Origin: G963665925 sp963665925
GTDB taxonomy: Bacteria; Bacillota; Clostridia; Peptostreptococcales; Acidaminobacteraceae
DNA: 64,000 nucleotides
Assembly: GCA_963665925.1 (NCBI GenBank)
Contig: OY762511.1
Coordinates: 434,001-498,000 of the forward strand
Reading direction: 5' to 3'
The first letter of the stretch is position 1, and each line of letters begins with the position of its first letter. Of the stretch, positions 23,695 to 32,186 are shown piece by piece. The position numbers were made by a program, and so were the translations under genes. The notes under the pieces were generated by a model. The model ran no database searches. It was not told the origin of the DNA and saw nothing but the letters and a program-made list of their open reading frames with translations.

Positions 23695-24699
23695 CTCTTT
23701 GTTTGAATTTTTTATTTTTTTGATGATTGCATTATTTTCATCAATCATGGCTTCTAGTTTTGTATTCATTTTTTCCAAATAGGATAGAATTTCGTCTTGA
23801 GCCAAGCCTTCACCATCTGATATTATTTCTGACTCAGTATTTGTCAGTTCCTCTTCTGTATCCTCATCTTCAGCATAAAGCTCCAGCTCGTATCCAAACC
23901 TTTTAAGGTAGTCAGAAGTCTCATCCTGAATGTATTTCACATCATCTGTGAAATTCTTCTTCCATCGATATACCGCATTTTCATCGTATAACTTTTTAAC
24001 ATCGCCGTATGATGAATTATTATTCCAATCATTATCAAAATCTTTAAGCACGTTCAAATCATATGTAATTGGAACACCTAAAAATTCAACGAGTTCCTCG
24101 CGTAACGATTCTGAATTATAGATAAGGTCTTCGTATCTGACAAAAAGTATTTTGTCTTTACACAGCGGATTGTCCATAGCTTCTTCTACTAAATCCACAC
24201 GACGTTTCCATCCTGCAAGATAATGGTTCAGAGGCTGTTTGAACTTCTTTACCGAAGAAATGACAACATCTCTTGGGTCACGCATGATATAAACGACCTT
24301 TACATCCGTTTGCATAACAATGTTATCAATGTTCAGCTCACACTCTGTAACCTTGTGCCCTACAACTGTGTCGCCATCTTTTGCGATTGAATCCAGCATG
24401 ATATTGTAAAGCTCGCCAATCGTGTTAAAATCATTCAAATTAATTTTCAAATTGTAGGTCACGATATTCCCAAGCATTTTGAAACCATAATGAACCTTAT
24501 CAAGAAGATACTTCTTTTCATTTGCATTTATAGGCTCATTGTAATCCAGTTTCATAAGTTTAGTAGGCCTGCCCAGCATTTTACCAGCCAGGGAATGGAA
24601 GGAATCTCGAAAAACTGTGATACCCTCTTGAGAATTTAGAAAATTCGCCAGAAAAGTTGTCCCACTTCTCATATTGCCCGTAATTAGTATTCTTTCCAT
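23692..24699 (-). CDS. Sulfotransferase in the flagellar glycan operon
   Basis: 335 residues. The N-terminus ILITGNMRSGTTFLANFL carries the 5'-phosphosulfate loop (RSGTTF, about 11-16), and VKVVYIMRDPRDVVISSVKKF near 135-155 is the 3'-phosphate-binding region of PAPS-dependent sulfotransferases. VRYEDLIYNSESLREELVEFLGVP is the typical downstream helix. The last 65 residues are an acidic, coiled tail. It starts 3 nt after the divergent NeuB gene and is therefore part of the glycan operon. It may sulfate the flagellar nonulosonic acid or its protein acceptor; the acceptor is inferred. Confidence 0.8.
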   Translation of the reverse strand: MERILITGNMRSGTTFLANFLNSQEGITVFRDSFHSLAGKMLGRPTKLMKLDYNEPINANEKKYLLDKVHYGFKMLGNIVTYNLKINLNDFNTIGELYNIMLDSIAKDGDTVVGHKVTECELNIDNIVMQTDVKVVYIMRDPRDVVISSVKKFKQPLNHYLAGWKRRVDLVEEAMDNPLCKDKILFVRYEDLIYNSESLREELVEFLGVPITYDLNVLKDFDNDWNNNSSYGDVKKLYDENAVYRWKKNFTDDVKYIQDETSDYLKRFGYELELYAEDEDTEEELTNTESEIISDGEGLAQDEILSYLEKMNTKLEAMIDENNAIIKKIKNSNKE

Positions 24700-24702
24700 T
24701 TT

Positions 24703-25734
24703 CTACTCCTTAATCAGCATGGTTGATAGAAGTTCCGTTTCTGCGTCAAAATTGTCACTGAAACGCATTCCTATATAGTCTTTTGATTCACCAAATTTAT
24801 GTTGATAGCTTGGTTTTTCAACCCGCTTGTAAACAATAAGTTCTTCTGTGAGTTTATCACCACGTGTTACAGCGTTTTTCAAAACCGGTACTTTTCTGTA
24901 ATTCAAGTAACTCTTCTCACCTGCATTAAGTCTGAAATCCATTGTACCTAAACTGATTTCAATATTCTCAAGCATTTCTTTAATCGATTCAATTCGTTGA
25001 TTACCAATAGCCGTTACCGCATCGGTTCTTTTTTCACCTTCATTTAATACATAATGTATTTCCTGAATATTGGCGCCAAGTGCGAATGATGTCCCAATAA
25101 GCTGCTCCTTGAGTTGACTTGAATGCTCCGTGTGATCTGCATATCCGATTGAACAGTCAAAAAGTGTTTTAAAGAGGGGTATTTTCGTCAAATTGATGTT
25201 TTCAACTTTCGTAGGGAAATTTTGGAAACCATAAATCAGAAGCAAGTTCTCTATGTTCCAACTCTTAATGTATTCAATAATTGTTTGGAGCTCATCAATT
25301 TCAAAACCGCTAATTCCCAGCATCATTACTTTGTCATAGTCGCGAGCAAATTCCAGCGCCTTGTCTAAAATACATTTGTCATTAATACAAGCTGCATGCA
25401 CTTCAATCGCGTCAACCAAATGGTTATTTTTCTCACAGAACTCAATCGAATCTGTGTCATCTGCAAGAACAATTACATCCTTATTGTTTTCTTTTGCTGC
25501 CTTAAGGACCTCGAGCCACTCAGACTCTTTGATAAGCCAATCATCTAGAAGATTTTTCAATTCATATGCGCCAACCACATAATCACTTGTATTGAACATC
25601 ATATGATACTTGATTGCATCAGCCTTCGAAGACAATAGCTTTGTCTGTTCAATCAGATAAGCACTATCACCTTCAAAACCATATGCCGTTTCAGCTATAA
25701 GATAAGGCTTAGAATTTTTCAAATATGATTTCAT
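24703..25734 (-). CDS. Divergent NeuB-like synthase
   Basis: 343 residues. It keeps the NeuB outline: PYLIAETAYGFEGDSAYLIEQTK at the N-terminus, DAIKYHMMF, LFDCSIGYADHTEHSSQ, IQEIHYVLNEGEKRTDA, and a SAF-like C-terminus (RKVPVLKNAVTRGDKLTEELIVYKRV). Key positions differ from the canonical synthase at 18825-19823; for example AETAYGFEGD replaces AEAGVNHNG, and KYHMMF replaces KFQTF. It may use another sugar or make a second nonulosonic acid. It overlaps the cytidylyltransferase gene by 4 nt, which suggests that the two act in sequence. Confidence 0.7.
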   Translation of the reverse strand: MKSYLKNSKPYLIAETAYGFEGDSAYLIEQTKLLSSKADAIKYHMMFNTSDYVVGAYELKNLLDDWLIKESEWLEVLKAAKENNKDVIVLADDTDSIEFCEKNNHLVDAIEVHAACINDKCILDKALEFARDYDKVMMLGISGFEIDELQTIIEYIKSWNIENLLLIYGFQNFPTKVENINLTKIPLFKTLFDCSIGYADHTEHSSQLKEQLIGTSFALGANIQEIHYVLNEGEKRTDAVTAIGNQRIESIKEMLENIEISLGTMDFRLNAGEKSYLNYRKVPVLKNAVTRGDKLTEELIVYKRVEKPSYQHKFGESKDYIGMRFSDNFDAETELLSTMLIKE

Positions 25735-26540
25735 TTGGACCTCCCATAGACCCTGCGTTTAATATCATTGAAAAGCTCTGTTTGAGCATGATACAGAGCA
25801 TCAATCGTCTCAGTGATTTTAGGATCCAGCTTTGCCTGTACAATATTTTGATTGACGCTTGCTATATCAGGATTCTTATCCAAATAGTCAACGATAACAT
25901 TTAAATCTGTCAAATTGCTCCTGCATATGCCAAGATCTCTATATATCCTGCTGACCAATGCGTAATCTGCTTCCGTATCCATCGTCAAGCGATAAGATCG
26001 GTTCAAATGTGCTGGTACTTTCAGGTCAACAATCTTGTAAAACTCTTCATGGAAGAGTGGTCCCCAGATTTCAGTATCTATTATGTCCTTGAACTCACAT
26101 ACTACATCAAGTGCCTGCTTCTTAAGTGCATAGATTCCTGTACCAAACATGGCATCTGTAAATCTGAAATATTCCCCTGCAGGATTTTCCTTAATTGCAT
26201 CCACCATAAGTTCAATAAGATAAATCGAAAAAAGCACATTGTCTGGTGTAATATTGACGATATAGTCAAAATCAAAATAATCTGCTGTATCTCGTAGTCG
26301 CTTCAAGACGTCATCAGGATCACCCATGAAATACCGCACACCTTTATCTGCACATATTTTGGAAATTTGAGAATCAGATTGCAGTCCAGTTGTCGCAACA
26401 ACAACCTCATCAATCGATTTTGCCGCTCGTGCTCTATCAATTGCCCATTCCAGGGCTGTTTGCTCACCAATTTTCATTATTATCTTTTTAGGCAATCTAG
26501 TTGATTTCAATCTTGCCGGTATTACGAAGCCAATTTTCAT
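25731..26540 (-). CDS. SpsF/NeuA-type cytidylyltransferase
   Basis: About 269 residues from ATG 26540 (MKIGFVIPARLKSTRLPKK), with GGAGG before it; the longer reading has no conserved sequence. It has the CMP-sugar synthetase nucleotide-binding motif IPARLKSTRLPKK and the DEVVVATTG and TPDNVLF segments. Members activate nonulosonic acids with CTP. With the LegI synthases present it should make CMP-legionaminic acid or the CMP form of the second NeuB product. The exact sugar cannot be read from the sequence. Confidence 0.78.
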   Translation of the reverse strand: MKIGFVIPARLKSTRLPKKIIMKIGEQTALEWAIDRARAAKSIDEVVVATTGLQSDSQISKICADKGVRYFMGDPDDVLKRLRDTADYFDFDYIVNITPDNVLFSIYLIELMVDAIKENPAGEYFRFTDAMFGTGIYALKKQALDVVCEFKDIIDTEIWGPLFHEEFYKIVDLKVPAHLNRSYRLTMDTEADYALVSRIYRDLGICRSNLTDLNVIVDYLDKNPDIASVNQNIVQAKLDPKITETIDALYHAQTELFNDIKRRVYGRSK

Positions 26541-26623
26541 ATTTACCTCCATATTGTGAAACACCTTAAAACTAGCCTCTGAAAACACTTCCATATTCCG
26601 ACCGATACGACACTGATTACTTT

Positions 26624-27679
26624 TTATAATTCTTCGCGCTTACGGCCAATAATCTCATCCATTTTGTACAACTCTTCGAGTTGTCCCATGTCGAGCCAGC
26701 TTTTCTCACTGATCGGATAAACACCAATTTTCTTTCCCTGTTTACGATAGTTTTCGATAATATCAGGAAAATCAATTCGCTCATTCTCTTTGAGGTTTTC
26801 AACAACACTGTTATCCACAACATACATTCCTGTATTTGTAAGCATGGGAAACTCGGGCTTCTCTTTAATATTCCCTATAGTGCCGTCCTCATTGACTTCA
26901 ATGACACCATATGGAATGCGAATGTTCTTTAAAGAACAGACCATTGTGATGAAATTCCCACTCGTCTTATGATGCGCGTATATTTTCTCATAATCACTCT
27001 CAATAAGAATGTCACAGTTAGTCAAAATAAAAGGCTGTGAGAATCTGTTTTTTAAGAGACTCAACCCTCCACCTGTTCCAAGAGGGGTATCTTCATCCAC
27101 AAACTCTATTGAATATCCTTTTTCAAGATCATTCAAATAAGCCTTGATCATATTTTTCTTATGATTCACTATAATGAGAAAATTTTCATTCCCCTGATCA
27201 TAAAACCGATCCATAATATGCTCGATAATCGGTATGTCGCCAATTGGAATCAATGGCTTAGGCAAAATTTTAGTGTAAGGATAAAGACGTGTGCCAAGTC
27301 CGCCAGCCATTATAACAACTGGTACATTCATTCTCTTGTACACATTCACTTCTTCCTTTGTCCAGAATACAATACGTTCCACTTCACCGGATGCATTCAA
27401 AAGCGGAACTGCCTCAATTTTGTTATCTGCCATATACTTCTGCGGATCAATTCCGCCATCGATTGTAAGTGCCTTTGGCGAATAGTTTGCTACATTGTCG
27501 ATTGACACGTTCAAATCGCCGCTCTTTAGAATCCACCTGCGAATGTCTCCATCTGTAATTGTCGCGACTAGCTTACCTTCTACGGTTACGAATAGAATTT
27601 TCCTTGCAACTTCATCAATTTTACGCATCGCTTCAATAACGGTTTCTTTCTCATTAATTAGAAAATCTGAAATCGCCAT
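26624..27679 (-). CDS. ptmE: CBS-domain nucleotidyltransferase, PtmE-like
   Basis: About 351 residues from ATG 27679 (MAISDFLINEKETV), with a GAGGTG ribosome binding site; a GTG 12 nt upstream is less likely. Residues 1-115 form a pair of CBS motifs and residues 120-345 a sugar-phosphate nucleotidyltransferase (VVIMAGGLGTRLYPYTKILPKPLIPIGD, then ILTNCDILIESDYEK). This domain order is that of PtmE, which makes GDP-glucosamine at the start of the GDP-based legionaminic acid route in Campylobacter. The presence of PtmE suggests that route here. Confidence 0.87.
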   Translation of the reverse strand: MAISDFLINEKETVIEAMRKIDEVARKILFVTVEGKLVATITDGDIRRWILKSGDLNVSIDNVANYSPKALTIDGGIDPQKYMADNKIEAVPLLNASGEVERIVFWTKEEVNVYKRMNVPVVIMAGGLGTRLYPYTKILPKPLIPIGDIPIIEHIMDRFYDQGNENFLIIVNHKKNMIKAYLNDLEKGYSIEFVDEDTPLGTGGGLSLLKNRFSQPFILTNCDILIESDYEKIYAHHKTSGNFITMVCSLKNIRIPYGVIEVNEDGTIGNIKEKPEFPMLTNTGMYVVDNSVVENLKENERIDFPDIIENYRKQGKKIGVYPISEKSWLDMGQLEELYKMDEIIGRKREEL

Positions 27680-27687
27680 TATACACC

Positions 27688-28857
27688 TCACTCACTGATT
27701 GTATGAATGCAATCAACAACATACGTGACATCTTCACTTTGAAGATTTGTACTGCATGGTATGTTCAACACATGTGCCAAATATCTTGGTGCACTTTCAA
27801 TTTTATAAGTGATGGATCCCTTGTATGGAATCTGATCGTGAATCAGCCCCCATATCGGGCGTGTCTGTACACCCATTTCTGACAGTTTCTCAATCATATC
27901 ATTCCTAGAATAAGGAAAATTGGTATCGCAATACATGCCGTAGAACCAGTAGTTTGGTCGAGTTCCCTGTCTAAATGGTATGAGATGAACGCCATCCACA
28001 GATTTTAACTGTTCTAAGTATGCTTTATAATTGGCCGATTTCACTTCAATAAAGTCTTCTAGCTGCTCTATCTGCGCAAGGCCTATCGCTGCCTGTACAT
28101 TTGTCATACGGTAGTTATAGCCAATTTCATCATGTGTATAATATAGCGTGTCGCTCTTCGCTTGCGTTGTCAGATGCTTGGCTCTTTTGAGTAGGTCTGC
28201 ATCACTTGATACAATCATTCCACCACCACCGGTAGTTATGATTTTATTGCCATTAAAGGAATATACGCCAGTATGCCCAATTGTACCCGCATGCCTTCCT
28301 GCATATTTCCCTTCTGTGTAGTAAGACCCCAATGCTTCTGTGGCATCTTCAACCACCTTTAATGAATACATATCAGCAATATCCATGATTGCTTCCATGT
28401 CTGCCAAATTTCCGAAAACATGGACAACGACAAGTGCTCGAATAGGGCGTCCACTTTTCTTGTGTTTCAAAACCGTACCATCATATATGCACTCTTCTTC
28501 ACAAAACTGCTTTAGCTTCTTTGGATCTAGCGTCAGTGAATCATCACAGTCCATGAATACCGGATCCGCACCCACATACTTTATTGGATTTACTGCAGCA
28601 ATAAAGGTCAAGGTAGGTGCAATTACAAGATCACCCTGTGCTACATGATTTATCATTAAGGCAACATGAAGGCCTGCGGTTCCGCTCTGACAGCAGACAG
28701 CGCCTGGCATGTTCACATATTCTGCTAGTGTTTTTTCAAAATCGTCGACATATGTGCCCCCTGTAGAAACCCATTCTGTTTCAAGCGCATTTTGCACATA
28801 CTTCATCTCATTGCCCTTCAGATTTGGTACTGATAACGGTACAAATTTATCTGCCAT
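27688..28857 (-). CDS. legC: PLP-dependent aminotransferase LegC-like
   Basis: About 389 residues from ATG 28857 (MADKFVPLSVPNLKGNE), preceded by GAGGAG. It belongs to the DegT/DnrJ/EryC1 family, with CCQSGTAGLHVAL (phosphate loop), VFGNLADMEAIMDIADMYSLKVVEDATEALGS and the PLP-lysine motif VYSFNGNKIITTGGGGMIV. LegC aminates the 4-keto sugar produced by LegB. It lies 45 nt after legB and is followed by ptmE. Confidence 0.9.
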   Translation of the reverse strand: MADKFVPLSVPNLKGNEMKYVQNALETEWVSTGGTYVDDFEKTLAEYVNMPGAVCCQSGTAGLHVALMINHVAQGDLVIAPTLTFIAAVNPIKYVGADPVFMDCDDSLTLDPKKLKQFCEEECIYDGTVLKHKKSGRPIRALVVVHVFGNLADMEAIMDIADMYSLKVVEDATEALGSYYTEGKYAGRHAGTIGHTGVYSFNGNKIITTGGGGMIVSSDADLLKRAKHLTTQAKSDTLYYTHDEIGYNYRMTNVQAAIGLAQIEQLEDFIEVKSANYKAYLEQLKSVDGVHLIPFRQGTRPNYWFYGMYCDTNFPYSRNDMIEKLSEMGVQTRPIWGLIHDQIPYKGSITYKIESAPRYLAHVLNIPCSTNLQSEDVTYVVDCIHTISE

Positions 28858-28902
28858 AACCTGCTCCTCGCTTTTATTAAACATCGATTGCCAAGTTCAG
28901 AA

Positions 28903-29880
28903 TTAAATATTATAAATATCCACCTTATACTTATCCAGATTATGCTTAAAGAACTCAATCGTTTCCGAAAGACCTTGTGCTAGGTCATATTGCGGTTTCC
29001 AATTCGTCAGACGCATGATTTTTTCATTTGATCCGAGCAAACGGTTGACTTCACTCTTTTCTGGTCTTAGTCTCACTTCATCACAAACAATTTTTGCATT
29101 TGGATTGATCTGACGTATCATTTCTTCCGCAAGGGCACCAATGGAGATTTCGTCTTGAGTCGCTATGTTAATTTCCTCACCAATCGTATTCAGCGCTTGG
29201 CCGATTTCATAAAACCCATTTACCGTATCTTTCACAAAATTGAAATCTCTTGTTGGCGTGAGTGCACCAAGTTTAATTTCTTCTTTTCCTGCAAGCAATT
29301 GTGTAATAATCGTTGGAATAACTGCTCGAAGAGATTGTCTAGGACCATAGGTATTAAAAGGACGAACGATTGTTATTGGAAGATTGAAGCTTCTGTTGAA
29401 GGATTCCGCCAACCTATCAGCACCAATTTTTGTTGCAGAATACGGAGACTGTCCTTGATAAGGGTGATTTTCATCAATTGGTACATATTGTGCTGTACCA
29501 TAAACCTCTGAGGTTGATGTGATCAATATTCTAGAGAGATCATAATCTCTTGCTGCTTGAAGTACATTTAATGTTCCCTTGATATTCGTATCAACATACA
29601 TATCTGGTGAGTGATAACTGTAGGGAATGGCAATCAATGCCGCTAAATGATAGACCTCATCCATTCCCTTCAAAGCTTCACGAACACCATTTGGGTCACG
29701 AATATCTCCAGTGAATATCTCTATGCTATCCAAAATATCTTTCGGAACTGTATCAAGCCACCCCCATGAGTTAAAAGAATTATAATATGAAAATGCTTTG
29801 ACTTCATGGCCTTCACGAACAAGTTTTTCGGTCAAATGACTCCCGATAAATCCATCTGCACCTGTTACCAAAACCTTCAT
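28903..29880 (-). CDS. legB: Sugar-nucleotide 4,6-dehydratase LegB-like
   Basis: 325 residues of the extended short-chain dehydrogenase family: NAD motif VTGADGFIGSHL at residues 5-16, ITSTSEVYGTAQYVPIDENHP and the catalytic YSATK near 150. LegB converts GDP- or UDP-GlcNAc to the 4-keto-6-deoxy sugar, the first committed step to legionaminic acid. GAGGAGG precedes the ATG and overlaps the end of the maf-type gene, so translation is probably coupled. Confidence 0.9.
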   Translation of the reverse strand: MKVLVTGADGFIGSHLTEKLVREGHEVKAFSYYNSFNSWGWLDTVPKDILDSIEIFTGDIRDPNGVREALKGMDEVYHLAALIAIPYSYHSPDMYVDTNIKGTLNVLQAARDYDLSRILITSTSEVYGTAQYVPIDENHPYQGQSPYSATKIGADRLAESFNRSFNLPITIVRPFNTYGPRQSLRAVIPTIITQLLAGKEEIKLGALTPTRDFNFVKDTVNGFYEIGQALNTIGEEINIATQDEISIGALAEEMIRQINPNAKIVCDEVRLRPEKSEVNRLLGSNEKIMRLTNWKPQYDLAQGLSETIEFFKHNLDKYKVDIYNI

Positions 29881-29882
29881 AT

Positions 29883-31697
29883 CTAAGCCTCCTCTTCCAG
29901 CTTCAATTTTAGCTTCAACAATTCTTTGTGCATATCTTTGTCATATGCCTTGTAATACGTATAGATTGTATTGTACTTATTGAGTAAAGTAGTATATTTT
30001 TCCTTAGATTCCTGCTCTCTGTTAATTGCAAAAACTTCTGCCCTAAATATAGAAAGATATGTCCGAAGCATTACTGCTAGAAAATCTTTCAAATAGACGT
30101 TCTTATCCAAGCTTCTAAAATCTTCATATAGACGCGTAACGTATTTATTGTCTTGAGGAATTTTCCCCTCTTTAAGGTCACCTTCTAGTGTCTTTAAAGA
30201 CTTTTCCTTTTTCGCAACATCTTCTAAAAATTTATCTCTAATCTTTAGGAGCTTCTCAATATTCTTAAGCACTTTGTCTTTTTCTACAGAACCTCTTCCT
30301 TCGTAATCACTCAACTCAATTTTTTTCACACTCTGCTTAAGTATCTCAAGCACTTCATCCATAGGTTTATAAGGTGCACCCTCTATTTTCGCCCCATTTT
30401 TCGTTGTGTTGATATAGACTGCACCAGGATTATGCTTGATATACAACTCTATGTTTTCCTTCATTCTCAGCAAGCTGTCTGTTGTCTCCACTAGATCACC
30501 GTGCACATCTTCTACTGTTAAATTTCCTTTTATTGTATTCCCCTTCAAATGCTTATGAACTATATTATCTGCATAGTTTTTACCATCTAAAAGTGCTAAG
30601 TTCTGACCAACAAACACAATCTTATCAAAGCCCAGCTTCAAAATGATTTGAAGTGCAATGACAGCAACCGAAGGACTATCATTGATTATAATCTTTCTAT
30701 CAGTGATTCCCGTAAAATGCTTGTATAGTGTATCTTGGCTCAAAATGAAATGATAGGCATTCTCTAGCTCAGTGCTTTTAATCGATTCATTACCAATAGT
30801 GCTCGAAAATACAAGTGGAACATCACGTGCGGTTTCGTGGTACAAATCTAAAACATTTGCATTTTTTGTACTTGGATCATACGAGAAAATCGCATCTGGT
30901 TTGATACCCGCATTTAGAAGGGCCTTGTTTGCTGATCCCATTGCGAAAACATAGGCGTTTTTCTTAACCACTTCTGATTTCAGGTTTTCAAGCTCATAGT
31001 TCAGCGAAGGTCCAGCAGATACTATAAATGCAGTCGACCTATTAAAGTTAACATTTGGAATGTCTAAGATATTTCTCGTTTTGGCTACACTCTCAAAATT
31101 CTTTATAGCATTTATAATCCATCTCTTCTCAAAAGCAAGATTCGTTCTTACTTGTGCTTTCTTACTATTTATAGCATTTACGAAAGCGGCATAGAATTCC
31201 CGTATTTCTGAATCATATAATCTTTTGTACTGTGGTAAAAAGAAAAAATCAATGTCAAAATTCGACGAACGCATCAAGTTAGCCAAAACTGAACTGAAAT
31301 CAAAATTCTCCTGCATAAAAGTAATTGTTGAAAATCTATTAAACTGCACACCCGAAAAACTGAACTTGTTCATTAACAGGCCAAAGACTTCGAAAAACTC
31401 TACAATATGTATTTTCTTTTCTTGAATCTGGGACAATCGTTTTAACAACGCTGCATTTCCCACACCTACAACCAAAACTTCACTGGCATTTACATTTCGA
31501 ATATGTTCAATAATCAAGTCGTTTTGATACTTCTCAAAATAGCTGCTCAGCTTCATATTTGGATTATCTATGAATTGAAAACGTCCATCATCGTCAATAT
31601 CAAAGACTTTACCTTTATCTGAAATATCAAATGTTCTGACCAGATTATAGAAATTCGGTGCATTTTTCTTCAAATACTCATAATTCTTATATAGCAT
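29883..31697 (-). CDS. maf: Maf-type flagellin glycosyltransferase (DUF115, MptE-like)
   Basis: 604 residues. The central domain has the MptE-like signature STAFIVSAGPSLNYELENL, AYVFAMGSANKALLNAGIKPDAIFSYDP and FDKIVFVGQNLALLDGKNYAD. Motility accessory factors transfer nonulosonic acids from CMP donors to Ser/Thr of flagellin in the cytoplasm before export. The C-terminal 150 residues are helical. It stands directly upstream of legB and close to hag, as expected for a flagellin-modifying enzyme. Confidence 0.88.
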   Translation of the reverse strand: MLYKNYEYLKKNAPNFYNLVRTFDISDKGKVFDIDDDGRFQFIDNPNMKLSSYFEKYQNDLIIEHIRNVNASEVLVVGVGNAALLKRLSQIQEKKIHIVEFFEVFGLLMNKFSFSGVQFNRFSTITFMQENFDFSSVLANLMRSSNFDIDFFFLPQYKRLYDSEIREFYAAFVNAINSKKAQVRTNLAFEKRWIINAIKNFESVAKTRNILDIPNVNFNRSTAFIVSAGPSLNYELENLKSEVVKKNAYVFAMGSANKALLNAGIKPDAIFSYDPSTKNANVLDLYHETARDVPLVFSSTIGNESIKSTELENAYHFILSQDTLYKHFTGITDRKIIINDSPSVAVIALQIILKLGFDKIVFVGQNLALLDGKNYADNIVHKHLKGNTIKGNLTVEDVHGDLVETTDSLLRMKENIELYIKHNPGAVYINTTKNGAKIEGAPYKPMDEVLEILKQSVKKIELSDYEGRGSVEKDKVLKNIEKLLKIRDKFLEDVAKKEKSLKTLEGDLKEGKIPQDNKYVTRLYEDFRSLDKNVYLKDFLAVMLRTYLSIFRAEVFAINREQESKEKYTTLLNKYNTIYTYYKAYDKDMHKELLKLKLKLEEEA

Positions 31698-31698
31698 A

Positions 31699-31974
31699 TC
31701 AGTTCACCTCAACAAATCTTCTAAGTTTAGCCGCGATATCTCCAAAGATAAAATCCGCAATGGCAAGCGCATTATTGTCTGCCTTCATAAGCTCAATCAT
31801 CTCAAGATCATTCACGATTGAAAGAAGTACCATCTGTTCATCAGCTGTCGCAGGCGCGCTTAATCTTGATGACAGTGCGTTGATAAATTCCACAAAACAA
31901 TTCCACGCTTCCGAATCTTCCCCTATATAAAACTGATTTGCAATCTTTATGGATAGGTCATAAATTTCCCGCAT
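31699..31974 (-). CDS. Small helical protein of the glycan operon
   Basis: About 91 residues from ATG 31974 (MREIYDLSIKIANQFYIGED); GGAGG lies 5 nt before this codon, whereas the upstream ATG 31992 is only 2 nt from its AAGGAG. All-helical, acidic, with no recognised domain. It ends 1 nt before the maf-type gene. Small proteins between hag and maf genes are often annotated only as hypothetical. A role in flagellin handling is possible from context only. Confidence 0.6.
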   Translation of the reverse strand: MREIYDLSIKIANQFYIGEDSEAWNCFVEFINALSSRLSAPATADEQMVLLSIVNDLEMIELMKADNNALAIADFIFGDIAAKLRRFVEVN

Positions 31975-32002
31975 CTTATCCTCCAAAACCATCTCTCCTT
32001 AT

Positions 32003-32041
32003 CTATAAAATCTGTAGGTCACGAAACGCTAAGTACAGCAT
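32003..32041 (-). CDS. Possible 12-residue leader peptide
   Basis: ATG 32041 follows GAGGAAATAACAAT and reads 12 codons to TAG at 32003, just before the next ribosome binding site. It lies 20 nt downstream of a good promoter. It may regulate the glycan operon or be a chance ORF. Confidence 0.25.
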   Translation of the reverse strand: MLYLAFRDLQIL

Positions 32042-32061
32042 ATTGTTATTTCCTCACTTCT

Positions 32062-32090
32062 AGAATACAAATTTCTGAATATTTTAACAA
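32062..32090 (-). promoter_or_regulatory. Promoter of the maf-leg glycan operon
   Basis: TTGTTA (32085-32090), a 17-bp spacer and TATTCT (32062-32067) on the minus strand. It looks sigma-A-like, so the glycan genes may be expressed independently of sigma-28. Confidence 0.5.
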
Positions 32091-32145
32091 GTAATTTGCA
32101 TTCTACAAATGCGATATATTCAACTTCCATTATTCATAGTAAAGA

Positions 32146-32175
32146 AAAAGGATGCCCTTAGGCATCCTTTTAAAA
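32146..32175. terminator. Intrinsic terminator after flagellin
   Basis: AAAAGGATGCC (to 32156) pairs with GGCATCCTTTT (32161-32171) around a CTTA loop, with A/T tails on both sides. Confidence 0.85.
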
Positions 32176-32186
32176 TCAATAAACAA

